This document shows, one piece after another, positions 50,163-58,997 of a stretch of DNA of 64,000 nucleotides. The stretch lies in assembly GCF_004331345.1 (NCBI RefSeq), contig NZ_SJJZ01000002.1, positions 682,001-746,000 on the forward strand, read 5' to 3'. The notes below the pieces were generated by a model. That model was not told where the DNA came from, made no database searches, and saw only the letters and a list, made by a program, of their open reading frames with translations. The translations under genes and the position numbers were made by a program. The stretch's first letter is position 1; every line of letters starts with the position of its first letter. This DNA comes from Kribbella soli (GTDB lineage Bacteria > Actinomycetota > Actinomycetes > Propionibacteriales > Kribbellaceae).

Positions 50163-52118
50163 CTATCCAGCGCGGTAGAGCGAGCCGCCGCCGGAGATGG
50201 CGATCGCTGTTCGTTTGCCTCCTACGTTGAGGTAGACGATGAACGTCGTACCGGACTGCCGCACGCTGTAGGTGACCGTGCCCGAGGCACGCACGGGGAC
50301 CACGAAGGACAGGATCGAGGCCGTCTTGCCGGAGCGGGCCAGCATCAGCGTCGGAGCAGACTTGCGAACGAAGCTGCTCGGGTACTGCCAGCCCTGGATC
50401 GGGTTGGTCTGTGCCTGCTTGATCAGGATCGCGCCGGCCGGCAGCGCCTGCTTGAACGGCACCTGGAACACGATCGTCTTCGTCGCGTCTCCTGGTGCCA
50501 TCGCGACCGCGGTGGTCCGGGAGTACACGCTCGCCCGCTGGTCCGACGGCAGGTGCCACAGTGTCTGGAACGCCTGGGCGGTCTTCGCCGACGCGCGATC
50601 CCACACCACGAGCAGATCCGGGTCCTTCAGCGCCAGGACCGAGCGGAGACGACTGATCCCGCTCCCTGGTGCGTCAGCGAACAGGTACGACTCCGCGTTC
50701 GACCTCACCGACGACGCGGTCAGCCGAGTCACCGGATTCAGGTACGTCGACATCGGCGTCGTCATCACACTGTGCGCGCTCGGACCGACGGACCACGTGC
50801 GATAGGCGCCGGCGTTGTACGCCGCGTACCCGCCGTCGACCACGATGTCCCGGCCGCGTGCCGTGTAGGTGATGCTGGTGTGGTCGAAGTTCCCGTGGAA
50901 CGCCCGCCCCGGACCGTACCTGATGCTGTACGCCGACTCACCGGCGAAGCCTCTGGTGGGATCAGTTCCCCACCCGGTGCGGCCGAACACGTAACCGGCC
51001 GAGTAGATCCCGACCCGCCACAATGGCGCCGTACCTTTGGTTCCCAGCGATCCGGCGTACTCCATGGGCGTCCCCGGCCAGGGGTACATCGGCCGGAGCT
51101 CGGTGTCACCGATCTGCGGCAGCATGCCCATCGAGTTCGTGGCCAACGCCAGGAACTTCCCCAGCAGCGCACGCCGCGTCACCATCGTCGTCCCCGCGCT
51201 GTACCCGCCGTTCTGCAGCACGGCGATCGCGCGACCCCAGAGCGTGTAGTTGAAGGATGCGTAGCCGGTGGACTGTTCGTTGGTCGCCCCCTGCGCATCG
51301 ATCGACGTGGTGATACCTGCCCCGAGTCGCTGCACGGCCAGGTTCTTGTAGTCGCTGCGGTTCAGCGTTACCCCCACGCCGAACAAGGCGATGCTCTCGT
51401 CGGTGCCATGGTTCCAAGCGCCGCTCCAGTTGTAGGTGAGGAACCGCGCATGGCTCAGCAGCGCTGAGTCCACCCACGCATACCGGATCGGAAGCGCCGT
51501 GACCTTCAGCCCGGACATGATTGCCTGCCGCAAGCAGATCAGCACGTTGGTGCGGTGCATCGTGGACTCCCACGCCCCGATGTTGCCCTTCCACGAGTAC
51601 GGGTTGTCGCGGTACCAGTCGTACGCGATCGTGTTCACCCGCGTCATCGCGACCAGATCACCCTTGCCCGCGGCAACGATCCCCTGTCCGAGCCAGCGCA
51701 GCGAGTGGAACCACATGTACCAACTGGCGTTCTTGTACGGATTCGACGCCCAGTTGATGTTGCCGCGACCGGTGCCGACCTTGACCCACGGGTACGGCCC
51801 CCACGCGAACCTGTCGCTGTACAGGTTCGCCAACGGGTTCGTCTTCTCGATCCCGCTGAACCCCGGACACGCGTAGGACGGCGCCGCGAGCGACTGGACC
51901 TGGCTCTGCCCGATGTCCGTCGCCGGCGGTGCCGTCGGTGGTACGACGTTGCTCGCACCTGGCACGAACTGTGCCTCGTCCGGACTGTCCGGCGCCGGTA
52001 CGATCGTGATACCGGGCGGATCTGCCGCGGGTGCGCGATTCACCCCCGCCGACGTTCCGGCCCCGGCAACCAGTACGGCAATCCCCACAGCCACACCGGC
52101 AGTTCTCCTGAATCTCAT
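50163..52118 (-). CDS. Secreted heparinase II/III-like polysaccharide lyase
   Basis: A 651-residue exported protein. Signal peptide at 1-30 (basic MRFRR, core AVGIAVLVAGAG). An alpha/alpha toroid follows (about 80-370), with WNHGTDESIALFGVGVTL and STGYASFNYTLWGRA, then a beta-sandwich domain with GRAFHGNFDHTSITYTARGRDIVVDGGYAAY, the hallmark of heparinase II/III-like and alginate lyase families. These cleave uronic-acid polysaccharides by beta-elimination; actual substrate unknown. A DosR-like box lies 77 bp upstream of the ATG. GAGGGGGGA precedes the start. Confidence 0.85.
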   Translation of the reverse strand: MRFRRTAGVAVGIAVLVAGAGTSAGVNRAPAADPPGITIVPAPDSPDEAQFVPGASNVVPPTAPPATDIGQSQVQSLAAPSYACPGFSGIEKTNPLANLYSDRFAWGPYPWVKVGTGRGNINWASNPYKNASWYMWFHSLRWLGQGIVAAGKGDLVAMTRVNTIAYDWYRDNPYSWKGNIGAWESTMHRTNVLICLRQAIMSGLKVTALPIRYAWVDSALLSHARFLTYNWSGAWNHGTDESIALFGVGVTLNRSDYKNLAVQRLGAGITTSIDAQGATNEQSTGYASFNYTLWGRAIAVLQNGGYSAGTTMVTRRALLGKFLALATNSMGMLPQIGDTELRPMYPWPGTPMEYAGSLGTKGTAPLWRVGIYSAGYVFGRTGWGTDPTRGFAGESAYSIRYGPGRAFHGNFDHTSITYTARGRDIVVDGGYAAYNAGAYRTWSVGPSAHSVMTTPMSTYLNPVTRLTASSVRSNAESYLFADAPGSGISRLRSVLALKDPDLLVVWDRASAKTAQAFQTLWHLPSDQRASVYSRTTAVAMAPGDATKTIVFQVPFKQALPAGAILIKQAQTNPIQGWQYPSSFVRKSAPTLMLARSGKTASILSFVVPVRASGTVTYSVRQSGTTFIVYLNVGGKRTAIAISGGGSLYRAG

Positions 52119-52194
52119 CGATCTGTCCCCCCTCGTCTGCACCGCTGGATCGCAGCGGTGCTTGGAGGGTGCGCTCGATGGCGCGCGCTGCCCA

Positions 52195-52208
52195 GGGACG
52201 AAGGTCCC
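52195..52208. promoter_or_regulatory. DosR/DevR-like box 3
   Basis: GGGAC-GAAG-GTCCC is a perfect inverted repeat agreeing with the DosR core at 12 of 14 positions. It lies 77 bp upstream of the heparinase-like gene and 73 bp after the HdeD stop. Confidence 0.55.
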
Positions 52209-52280
52209 GTTCTGGACAGGACCAGTTACCCCTCCGGTCGTCGGTTCCTCACAGACCGTGACCGAAGTCGACGGGCTGTG

Positions 52281-52856
52281 TCACCAAGGGGATGCATCAG
52301 GAGTAGCCGCCGGCGCCGGCGGCCAGGCGTGTTGGCGGCGTGACGTGAGACCCGCCACGACCAGGACCACGCCCCAGCACAGCGCCATCAGGCCGAGCCA
52401 GACCGCGATCCCAACGGCGCCGCGGCCGGGGTTGGCGACGAAGAACACGCCCAGGAGGATCGACAGCCCGGCACCCACGAGGAGCATCCAGCGGGGTGTC
52501 AGCCGGTAACTGCTGAAGGCCGTGAAGACTTCGACCACACCACGGCCGATGAGCCAGATGCCGACGATCCAGGTCAGGGTCTGGGCCGTCACGCCTGGGC
52601 TGAAGATCGCGAAGAACGCCACGATCACCGCGATGACGCCGAGCGTCGCAGGCCCCAGCCGGTTCCCCTGCGACGTGGACCGCATCGCCTGTACCAGCAA
52701 GCTGATGCCTTCTGCCAGCGCCCAGAACCCCCACAGCAGCATCAACCCGATCGCCGTCTCGGTCGGCCAGGCGATCGCCAGGATCCCGAACACGATGCCG
52801 ACGGCTCCGCGGACCACCATCATCTTCCAGCTCGACGTGAACAGTTCCCGATCCAT
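52281..52856 (-). CDS. HdeD-family membrane protein
   Basis: A 191-residue protein with six membrane helices in three pairs, the HdeD/DUF308 pattern: WKMMVVRGAVGIVFGILAIAWP, GLMLLWGFWALAEGISLLVQA, IVGIWLIGRGVVEVFTAF and WMLLVGAGLSILLGVFFVANP. HdeD is linked to acid resistance in enterobacteria; in actinobacteria its role is unknown but it is often near stress genes, as here. ATG at 52856 after GGGGAGGTCGGGAG. Confidence 0.88.
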   Translation of the reverse strand: MDRELFTSSWKMMVVRGAVGIVFGILAIAWPTETAIGLMLLWGFWALAEGISLLVQAMRSTSQGNRLGPATLGVIAVIVAFFAIFSPGVTAQTLTWIVGIWLIGRGVVEVFTAFSSYRLTPRWMLLVGAGLSILLGVFFVANPGRGAVGIAVWLGLMALCWGVVLVVAGLTSRRQHAWPPAPAATPDASPW

Positions 52857-53034
52857 CTCCCGACCTCCCCGGCCTCCGCACACCACAGCCTGCGCGCAGC
52901 ACAGACTGCGCGATCAGCCTCATGATTCTCCGGATCGGGACGCTGAAGATCATCCCGCAGAGGTGAGGACGCTCCGCTCACGAGACGCCAGGGTTGACCA
53001 GAGGCGTTTTCGCGCTCGCAGAAAGGATGCTGCA

Positions 53035-53415
53035 ATGAGTTTCTGGGACGTTGTGTGGTTCATCATCATCAGCTTTGCGTTCGTCGCCTACCTGATGATG
53101 CTGTTCTCGATCGTGGGGGACCTGTTCCGCGACTCCGAAACCTCCGGGTTCGTCAAAGCCATCTGGCTTGTCGCCCTTCTCTTCCTGCCCCTGCTCACGG
53201 CGCTGGTCTATGTCATCGCCCGCGGCAAAGGTATGGCAGAGCGGACGATGACCAGCCGAGCCGCTGCGCAGAAACAGCAGGAGGACTACATCAAGCAGGT
53301 CGCGAGCTCGGCCAGTCCGACCGACCAGATCGCCCAGGCCAGTGCGCTGCTCGACAAGGGCAGCATCTCGCAGTCGGAGTTCGACACGCTGAAGGCGAAG
53401 GCGCTGGCGGTCTGA
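53035..53415 (+). CDS. Membrane protein with PLDc_N-like front and SHOCT domain
   Basis: A 126-residue protein: two membrane helices (about 5-30 and 42-62, PLDc_N type: VVWFIIISFAFVAYLMMLFS and IWLVALLFLPLLTALVYVIA), a cytoplasmic helix with many Gln and Lys, and a C-terminal SHOCT motif (ASALLDKGSISQSEFDTLKAKAL). SHOCT is a short oligomerisation motif. GAAAGGATG precedes the ATG. Followed by a strong terminator hairpin. Confidence 0.88.
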   Translation: MSFWDVVWFIIISFAFVAYLMMLFSIVGDLFRDSETSGFVKAIWLVALLFLPLLTALVYVIARGKGMAERTMTSRAAAQKQQEDYIKQVASSASPTDQIAQASALLDKGSISQSEFDTLKAKALAV

Positions 53416-53526
53416 CCTTGTCATCGACAGCGGAGGAGGCCCCACGACGAGTGAGCCGACGACGAGGTACGACGCCTTCGCGAGCAGGTCGCCCGGCTTG
53501 AGACCGAGGTGGCCGGCAAGCAGCAA

Positions 53527-53564
53527 CCGCCAGACGACCCGCGAGCCGGCGGGTCGTCTGGCGG
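53527..53564. terminator. Two-way terminator hairpin
   Basis: CCGCCAGACGACCCGC (53527-53542) and GCGGGTCGTCTGGCGG (53549-53564) form a perfect 16-bp stem with a 6-nt loop, between the convergent SHOCT and DUF2252 genes. Confidence 0.85.
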
Positions 53565-53607
53565 ACGACGCTGTCCGCCGTACGAACGCGCGCCGGCCTG
53601 ACCGCGG

Positions 53608-55119
53608 CTACAGCCCGCTTTCGGCCTCCAGGCGGCCGCTCTTGATGGCATCCAGGAACATCTGGTAATCGCGTTCGTTCTGGTCGGCGTACGCCTCGGC
53701 GTACTCGACCATCGCCTCCGGGAACGCGTCATCGCTGTTGAGGTACGTCGTCAGAGCGATGCGGTCGCCGGATCGGGCATGCGCCCGGGCCAGCGTCCAG
53801 CCGCACAGCTGGCCGTACATCGTCATGCCGGACGGGTCCATCTTCTCCACTGCGGCCGAACCCTTCATGTCCCGCAACTGCCGGACGTAGAAGTCGCGGA
53901 TCTGTCCGTCGATCCCTTCGACCCGCTGCCAGCCGAGGAAGATGTCACTGGTCGCCTGCATCAGCCGTTGCCCCAGCACCACCCGCTCCCCCTCGTTGCG
54001 GAGTGCCGATCGCTGCCGGAACGGCACGGGGACCTTCGTCTTGAGCACCGACGGACCAGCCTCCTTGACCTGCAGGAAGAGTGGATCACCGTCGTCGCGG
54101 CCGCGCAGCAGCACGATCCAGCACCGCGTGTCGACGCTGCCCACTCCGACCACCTTGCGGGCCAGATCGACGAACTCGAACTGGTCGAGCAGCGTCCGCA
54201 GCTCGTGCGGGAGCGACCGGCGGTACTGGTCCAGCAAGGCCTTGATCCCGGTCTCGAGCGCTTGCCGGCCGGCATCGGGCAGGAGCTCGGTGATCGGAAC
54301 GAGCGACGGCGGATCGGCCTTGAACCGGACGCCGTCGTCGGTCATCTCGCAGAGCTTGGTGAAGGCTTTGAGGCTTCCGCCGGCGCGTGCCTTCAGCAAG
54401 GTCTGATCGACGTTCTTGCGGCGGCTCGAGGTCGGCTTGTTGCGCAGGGTCTGCTCGACCTCGTCGATGTCGGCGCGGGCATACCAGACGTCCAGAGCCC
54501 GCATGGTCCCGAACTCGGCGCTGGCGTCGCGATAGCGTCGTACGGTCTCCAGAACGGCCTTGCCACGATGTTTCCGGGAGAAGCCGTTGTCCCGGCCGGC
54601 GACCGCGATGCTCGCGGCGAGACGTTTGACGTCCCACTCCCACGGACCGGCGATGGTCTCGTCGAAGTCGTTGATGTCGAAGAGCAGCCGCCGTTCGGGC
54701 GATCCGAAGACTCCGAAGTTCGACAGGTGGGCGTCACCGCACAGCTGCGCTCTGAGGCCGGACACGGGCGCCGCGGCCAGGTCGGTTGCCATCCCGAGGG
54801 CGTTGCCCCGGAAGAAGGCGAAGGGCGACACCATCATCCGGCCGTGCCGCACCGGGACGAGTTCGGGAATGCGGGACCGGGCCTGCGCCTCGAGCAGTGC
54901 GACCGGATCCGGACGGTCCGAGGACAGCACCAGTTCCGCCTGCTCGCGCGGTGGCAGCACCACCCGCGCGGCGAGCCCCAGGCGGGCCCGGTCTGCCGGC
55001 GCGAGCCGGCGGACAGCGGACACCGATCCACCGTTGGCGCGACCTGATCCCGTGGTGGGTGCGGCTCGTCCCGGTGTGGGTGAGGCTGTCGGAGTCACCA
55101 TCGCGTTCCGTGCAATCAT
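53608..55119 (-). CDS. DUF2252 family protein, kinase-like fold
   Basis: A 503-residue protein of the DUF2252 family. Residues around 140-185 hold LCGDAHLSNFGVFGSPERRL and FDINDFDETIAGPWEWDVKR, patterns like the catalytic H-G-D-x-N and D-F-D of aminoglycoside-phosphotransferase-like kinases, so a small-molecule or protein kinase activity is possible but unproven. The N terminus is polar and unstructured. ATG at 55119 follows GGAGGGGGAAGAG. Single gene, ended by the hairpin at 53527. Confidence 0.88.
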   Translation of the reverse strand: MIARNAMVTPTASPTPGRAAPTTGSGRANGGSVSAVRRLAPADRARLGLAARVVLPPREQAELVLSSDRPDPVALLEAQARSRIPELVPVRHGRMMVSPFAFFRGNALGMATDLAAAPVSGLRAQLCGDAHLSNFGVFGSPERRLLFDINDFDETIAGPWEWDVKRLAASIAVAGRDNGFSRKHRGKAVLETVRRYRDASAEFGTMRALDVWYARADIDEVEQTLRNKPTSSRRKNVDQTLLKARAGGSLKAFTKLCEMTDDGVRFKADPPSLVPITELLPDAGRQALETGIKALLDQYRRSLPHELRTLLDQFEFVDLARKVVGVGSVDTRCWIVLLRGRDDGDPLFLQVKEAGPSVLKTKVPVPFRQRSALRNEGERVVLGQRLMQATSDIFLGWQRVEGIDGQIRDFYVRQLRDMKGSAAVEKMDPSGMTMYGQLCGWTLARAHARSGDRIALTTYLNSDDAFPEAMVEYAEAYADQNERDYQMFLDAIKSGRLEAESGL

Positions 55120-55251
55120 GTTGCTCTTCCCCCTCCGGCCCGTGAGCGAGTCGCGTGATCTGGCGCTGATCCGCGAGAGTTCCACCCAACACCTGCGGCG
55201 AGCCGGCCAGCATCACCCCGGCCGGATGAACCAACCGCGCGGTGTCCGCGC

Positions 55252-55803
55252 TTGACTGAAGCTGTGCAAACCGCCGAGATCGACTATCACCAGCTCCCCA
55301 AGCAGACCCGGCGCCGCCTCGCCACGATGTCGCTGCTGCGTTCCCTGTTCGTGTCCGTGGTGATCGTGGTCGGCTATTTCCTCCTGCCCATGCGCCTCGA
55401 CGGCGGTGTCGCCATAGCGGCTCTGGGCGGCGGGCTTGCCGTCGTGGGGCTCCTGCTGGCACGGCAGATCCTCGACATCTCCCGCTCCCCCTACCCCCGG
55501 ATCAGGGCGATCGGCGCGCTGGCGACGTCGGTGCCCTTGTTCCTCACGGTCTTCAGTACGTCGTACTTCCTGATGGCGCGTGCGCAGCCGGCGAACTTCT
55601 CCGAGCAGTTGAGCCGGCTCGATGCGGCGTACTTCACGGTGACCGTCTTCGCGACCGTCGGCTTCGGCGACATCACGGCCGAGTCAGCGGCAGCCCGCGC
55701 GGTCGTCACGGTGCAGATGCTCGGGGATCTCGTCATGGTCGGCCTGGTCGCCCGTACGCTCGTCGGCGCCGTCCAGCACAACCTCAGTCATCGGGGGGAG
55801 TGA
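55252..55803 (+). CDS. Two-pore-helix potassium channel protein
   Basis: A 183-residue membrane protein with four helices. The pore loop TVFATVGFGDITAESAAAR contains the K+ selectivity filter TVGFGD, and the final helix follows, as in Ion_trans_2 channels. The first two helices (SVVIVVGYFLLPM, IAALGGGLAVVGLLLA) and a cytosolic RQILDISRSPYPRIRA segment precede the pore. No RCK ligand domain. TTG start taken; a GTG four codons later is possible. Its end overlaps the MFS gene by 20 bp on the other strand. Confidence 0.87.
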   Translation: MTEAVQTAEIDYHQLPKQTRRRLATMSLLRSLFVSVVIVVGYFLLPMRLDGGVAIAALGGGLAVVGLLLARQILDISRSPYPRIRAIGALATSVPLFLTVFSTSYFLMARAQPANFSEQLSRLDAAYFTVTVFATVGFGDITAESAAARAVVTVQMLGDLVMVGLVARTLVGAVQHNLSHRGE

Positions 55804-57364
55804 GCGGCGAGTCCTTCAGGCGCATCATCCGGAAGGAGTTCACCAGTCCGAGCAGACCGGCGAGAATCGGAATGCCCAGGGCCACTTGCAAGGCGAGCGG
55901 TCTGGCGTCCGTGTTGATCCGGATGATCTCGTCCTGAACGTCCTGCGGTTGCTTGGCGAGCACCTTCTCGAGCTCGGTGTTGGTCATCACTTCCGCATCG
56001 TGTTCCAGCGCCGTGGCGACCTGTTCCTTCTCGGCCGGTGCAAGGACGGTGCTGGCCTCCGCCCGGTTGGTGAAGGTGAGGGACAGCGTTGCCAGCATGA
56101 TCGCCCCGGCGAAGGCAAGCCCGAAGGAGAGTCCGAACGAGCCTGCCGCCGAGTTGACGCCGGCTGCCTCGCTGACACGTTCCTCGGAGATCGGTCCCAG
56201 CGTGTAGTTGTTCAGTTGCGATACCAGCAGACCCAGGCCGACTCCCGCGACGATCAGGGGCGCGACCAGAGGCCAGCCCGAGTCCGCCCGAGGAACGATC
56301 GGGATCAGCACCACCAGGCCGACGGTCAACAGTGTGAATCCCAACCTGACGATGCTGCTCGGGCGTCGCCCCGCAGCCTTCTTCTCGGCGAGGATCGCCG
56401 CGCCGAACATGCTCAGCGAGAGCGGCGCGAGGGTGAGGCCTGCCTCCATCGCGTTGTACTCGAGAACCATCTGCAGATAGATCGGCAGGGCGATCATGCT
56501 GCCGCCGAGCGCGATCTGCTGAAGCATCTGCTGGGAGATACCGAGCCGGTAGACAGCGGAACTGAACAAGACCGGGTCGATGAGGGTCGGCTCCCCCCGG
56601 CGCTTGCGCCGCACCAGCCAGTAGCCGAACGAGCCGAGAGCAATGAGGCCGATGGCCACGATCAGGCCGACGTACTCGCCGCCTTCCTGCCAGACCAGGA
56701 TGCCCGACACGATACCGCCCATGCCCAGTACCGACAGGACGGCGCCGCCCACATCCACGCGCCGGGATCCCGTGTACGGCACGTCGTGGACCATGCCTTG
56801 ACCTGCGACCACGACCGCGATCACCGCGACCTCGAGCAGGAACCCGACCCGCCAGGACAGGTACGTGGTGATAAAGCCTCCGAGCAGCGGCCCGACCGCG
56901 GCAGCCATCGCAGCAGCCGCCCCGACCATGGCGTACGCCTTCGTCTGCTCCACACCTTCGAAGTTGCCGTGGATCAGCGACTGCATCGCCGGCAGCAGGA
57001 GCGATGCCCCGATGCCACCCACCAACGCCCAGAAGACGATGATCGCGGTCAGGCTCTGCGCCAGTGCCATCGCGGTCGCTCCGACCGCGTAGCCGAGCAG
57101 CCCCAGCAGGTACGCGCGTTTGCGCCCGATGAGGTCGCCGACCTTGCTTCCGATCAGGATGAACGCCGCGGACACCAGCGCCTCGAGCGCGATCGCGGAC
57201 TGCACGCCGCTCACCGTCGTGTCGAGATCACGGACCACCGAGGAGATCGAGACGTTCATCAGCGAGGTGTCCACGACGAGCACGAACATCGCCATCGCCA
57301 GCAGCAGGGCAAGCCGCGGGTTGGCCTTCGTACCAGCAGGAACCCCGCCCGTGTCCTCGGTCAT
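55784..57364 (-). CDS. MFS drug exporter, DHA2 type (14 helices)
   Basis: A 526-residue transporter of the 14-helix DHA2 family: helix 1 motif LVVDTSLMNVSISSVVRDL, motif A GSKVGDLIGRKRAYLLG in loop 2-3, and the drug-antiport motif C region AAVGPLLGGFITTYLSWR in helix 5. It probably exports a drug-like or toxic compound by proton antiport. A 70-residue soluble part near the C terminus (AEKEQVATALEHDAEV and on) lies between the last helices. Co-directional with the SHOCT gene just upstream. Confidence 0.9.
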   Translation of the reverse strand: MTEDTGGVPAGTKANPRLALLLAMAMFVLVVDTSLMNVSISSVVRDLDTTVSGVQSAIALEALVSAAFILIGSKVGDLIGRKRAYLLGLLGYAVGATAMALAQSLTAIIVFWALVGGIGASLLLPAMQSLIHGNFEGVEQTKAYAMVGAAAAMAAAVGPLLGGFITTYLSWRVGFLLEVAVIAVVVAGQGMVHDVPYTGSRRVDVGGAVLSVLGMGGIVSGILVWQEGGEYVGLIVAIGLIALGSFGYWLVRRKRRGEPTLIDPVLFSSAVYRLGISQQMLQQIALGGSMIALPIYLQMVLEYNAMEAGLTLAPLSLSMFGAAILAEKKAAGRRPSSIVRLGFTLLTVGLVVLIPIVPRADSGWPLVAPLIVAGVGLGLLVSQLNNYTLGPISEERVSEAAGVNSAAGSFGLSFGLAFAGAIMLATLSLTFTNRAEASTVLAPAEKEQVATALEHDAEVMTNTELEKVLAKQPQDVQDEIIRINTDARPLALQVALGIPILAGLLGLVNSFRMMRLKDSPLTPPDD

Positions 57365-57373
57365 GGCGGCCCC

Positions 57374-57703
57374 TCAGCCTGCGAGGATCTTGGCTTTCTG
57401 TGCCTGGAACTCGGCGTCGGTGAGAACCCCCGACTGCTTCAGTTCGCCCAGGCTCTTGAGCTGCTCCAAGCGGTCGGAGGTGGCCGATGCCGGCGGCGCA
57501 GCCTGCGGAGTAGCCGGCGGCGCAGCCTGCGGCGTATCCTGCGGCGCGGTTTGCTCCGCGTAGGCCTGGTCGCGTTTGGCTGCTGTCTCAGCGTCGCGCT
57601 GGGCGAACTTGGCGTCCTGCCGCCGCTGTATCCGGCCGTGGACAGCGGACGCGGTGCCCGCGACGGCGGCGGTTCTTGCTAGTCCTCGCAACAGTCCCGG
57701 CAT
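57374..57703 (-). CDS. Small SHOCT-domain protein
   Basis: A 109-residue protein: N-terminal hydrophobic stretch (LARTAAVAGTASAVHG), a charged helix, an Ala/Pro-rich linker, and a C-terminal SHOCT motif (RLEQLKSLGELKQSGVLTDA). Nine bases separate it from the MFS gene, so they are co-transcribed with the DUF6325-like gene upstream. Possibly oligomerising; function unknown. Confidence 0.85.
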   Translation of the reverse strand: MPGLLRGLARTAAVAGTASAVHGRIQRRQDAKFAQRDAETAAKRDQAYAEQTAPQDTPQAAPPATPQAAPPASATSDRLEQLKSLGELKQSGVLTDAEFQAQKAKILAG

Positions 57704-57704
57704 C

Positions 57705-58160
57705 TCAGGCTCCTTGTGTCGTCGCTTCCAGGGAATCCAGGGCGTCGAGCACTTCCATCACGTCCTGGGCCGGGATCCGCCCGCCGGCGATCATCGTGCC
57801 GCCGGACTCGAGAGCCGCGGCAACGAAAGGAATCGCCCAGGTGTTCTCGTAGACGATCAGCGCCGCCAGCGTCCCTGGCTGCATCGCGCCGGCCACCTCG
57901 AGCAGGTCGTCCTCGGCCAGGATCCCGGAGCGGGCGCCGTCCAGGTCCCTGAAGCCGCCGGCCTGATCTGACGCTTCGGCGAGGTCCACCGAGTACACGG
58001 AGCCGTCGGCATCCTTGCCGACGACCATGACGTCGTACACGTGGACGATGCCGCGCTCCACGAGAGTGACGAGTTCCTCGGCCGCTCGACCGGTCAGCCG
58101 GTTGCCGGTGAACTCAATGAGTACGTAGTCGATGGGCCCATGAACGTCTGCCTCTGGCAT
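57705..58160 (-). CDS. DUF6325/DUF1269-like protein
   Basis: A 151-residue protein opening DVHGPIDYVLIEFTGNRLTG with a conserved ALLVYENTWAIPF-type segment (AALIVYENTWAIPFVAAAL). This family occurs in actinobacterial stress and membrane operons with SHOCT partners, as here; biochemical role unknown. ATG at 58160 follows GGAGAGTC. The stop and the SHOCT start are separated by one base. Confidence 0.85.
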   Translation of the reverse strand: MPEADVHGPIDYVLIEFTGNRLTGRAAEELVTLVERGIVHVYDVMVVGKDADGSVYSVDLAEASDQAGGFRDLDGARSGILAEDDLLEVAGAMQPGTLAALIVYENTWAIPFVAAALESGGTMIAGGRIPAQDVMEVLDALDSLEATTQGA

Positions 58161-58260
58161 GACTCTCCACCCCTCAGCCAAGGTCTTGCCGACCGTGCGT
58201 CCTGTTCGTCGCCACACTGCCGCGGGCCGCCGGCGGCGTCATCACCCGCTCGGGATGAGC

Positions 58261-58503
58261 TCAGGCCGGCCCGCTCGCGGAGACCAGGCCGGCTGCCGGT
58301 GTGACCTGCCGGATACTCAGGATCATCAGACCCCCGGCCTGGAGCCTCGCGACCAGACCGGCGATTCCCTGGTCGTCGCGGACCCGCACCCGAAAGACTC
58401 CGGACATCTGGTGACAAGCCGGCGAGTCCGCGCAGAAGGCCAGAACGGCCGGCATCAGCTCCCCCTGGACGACAACCTGGTACGACGGCTCACGCTGTTC
58501 CAT
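58261..58503 (-). CDS. Small paired protein A
   Basis: An 80-residue protein. Its second half (DDQGIAGLVARLQAGGLMILSIRQV) parallels the protein encoded just upstream (DQSALYGLLARLRALGIEVVEVRRI), so the two are paralogues with a D-Q-x4-GL-x-ARL core, an alpha-beta arrangement like a small ACT or ferredoxin-like sensing domain. They overlap by 14 bp and are co-translated. Function unknown. Confidence 0.75.
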   Translation of the reverse strand: MEQREPSYQVVVQGELMPAVLAFCADSPACHQMSGVFRVRVRDDQGIAGLVARLQAGGLMILSIRQVTPAAGLVSASGPA

Positions 58504-58756
58504 CGTGTCCCCCGTCCGGATCGATCTCGACCCACTCCGCGGATGCCGAGCCGGGGTCGAGGATCCGGCGAACCTCGACGACCTCGATGCCCAGGGCCCG
58601 CAGTCTTGCCAGCAGACCGTAGAGTGCCGACTGGTCCGGGATGCTGTAGACGACGGTGTTCACCTGGTCGACCGCCAGCGTGACCGCGCCCATGTCCCGG
58701 AGATCTTGTTCGGGTACGGCGCCCGCCACACGGATCTCGTACGTCGCGTCGACCAT
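58490..58756 (-). CDS. Small paired protein B
   Basis: An 88-residue protein, paralogous to the next gene: YEIRVAGAVPEQDLRDM, VTLAVDQVNTVVYSIPDQSA, LLARLRALGIEVVEVRRIL. The alternation of strands and helices suggests an ACT/ferredoxin-like fold. ATG chosen 9 bp after GGAG; a GTG three codons upstream also exists. Divergent from the large LuxR regulator across 241 bp. Confidence 0.75.
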   Translation of the reverse strand: MVDATYEIRVAGAVPEQDLRDMGAVTLAVDQVNTVVYSIPDQSALYGLLARLRALGIEVVEVRRILDPGSASAEWVEIDPDGGHDGTA

Positions 58757-58997
58757 CGAACCCACTCCGTTCCCGACCGTGTGCGTTCGACGCTCGCAAA
58801 GGTCGGGAGCCGCGGCGTCATCCCTGCGGGGTGAACTCCCGGGCCGGTCCGCAAACCGAAATCACAACGTCTCGAATTGTTCGGCAACCGGACGGAAAAC
58901 GCTGGTTTTACAGACATTTTCGTGATGTCTTCGAAGAGTGCGACTCGCCGCGTCCGGCCCCTGCGTTGAGTGATGCCGCACATCGCTAGGAGGGGAC

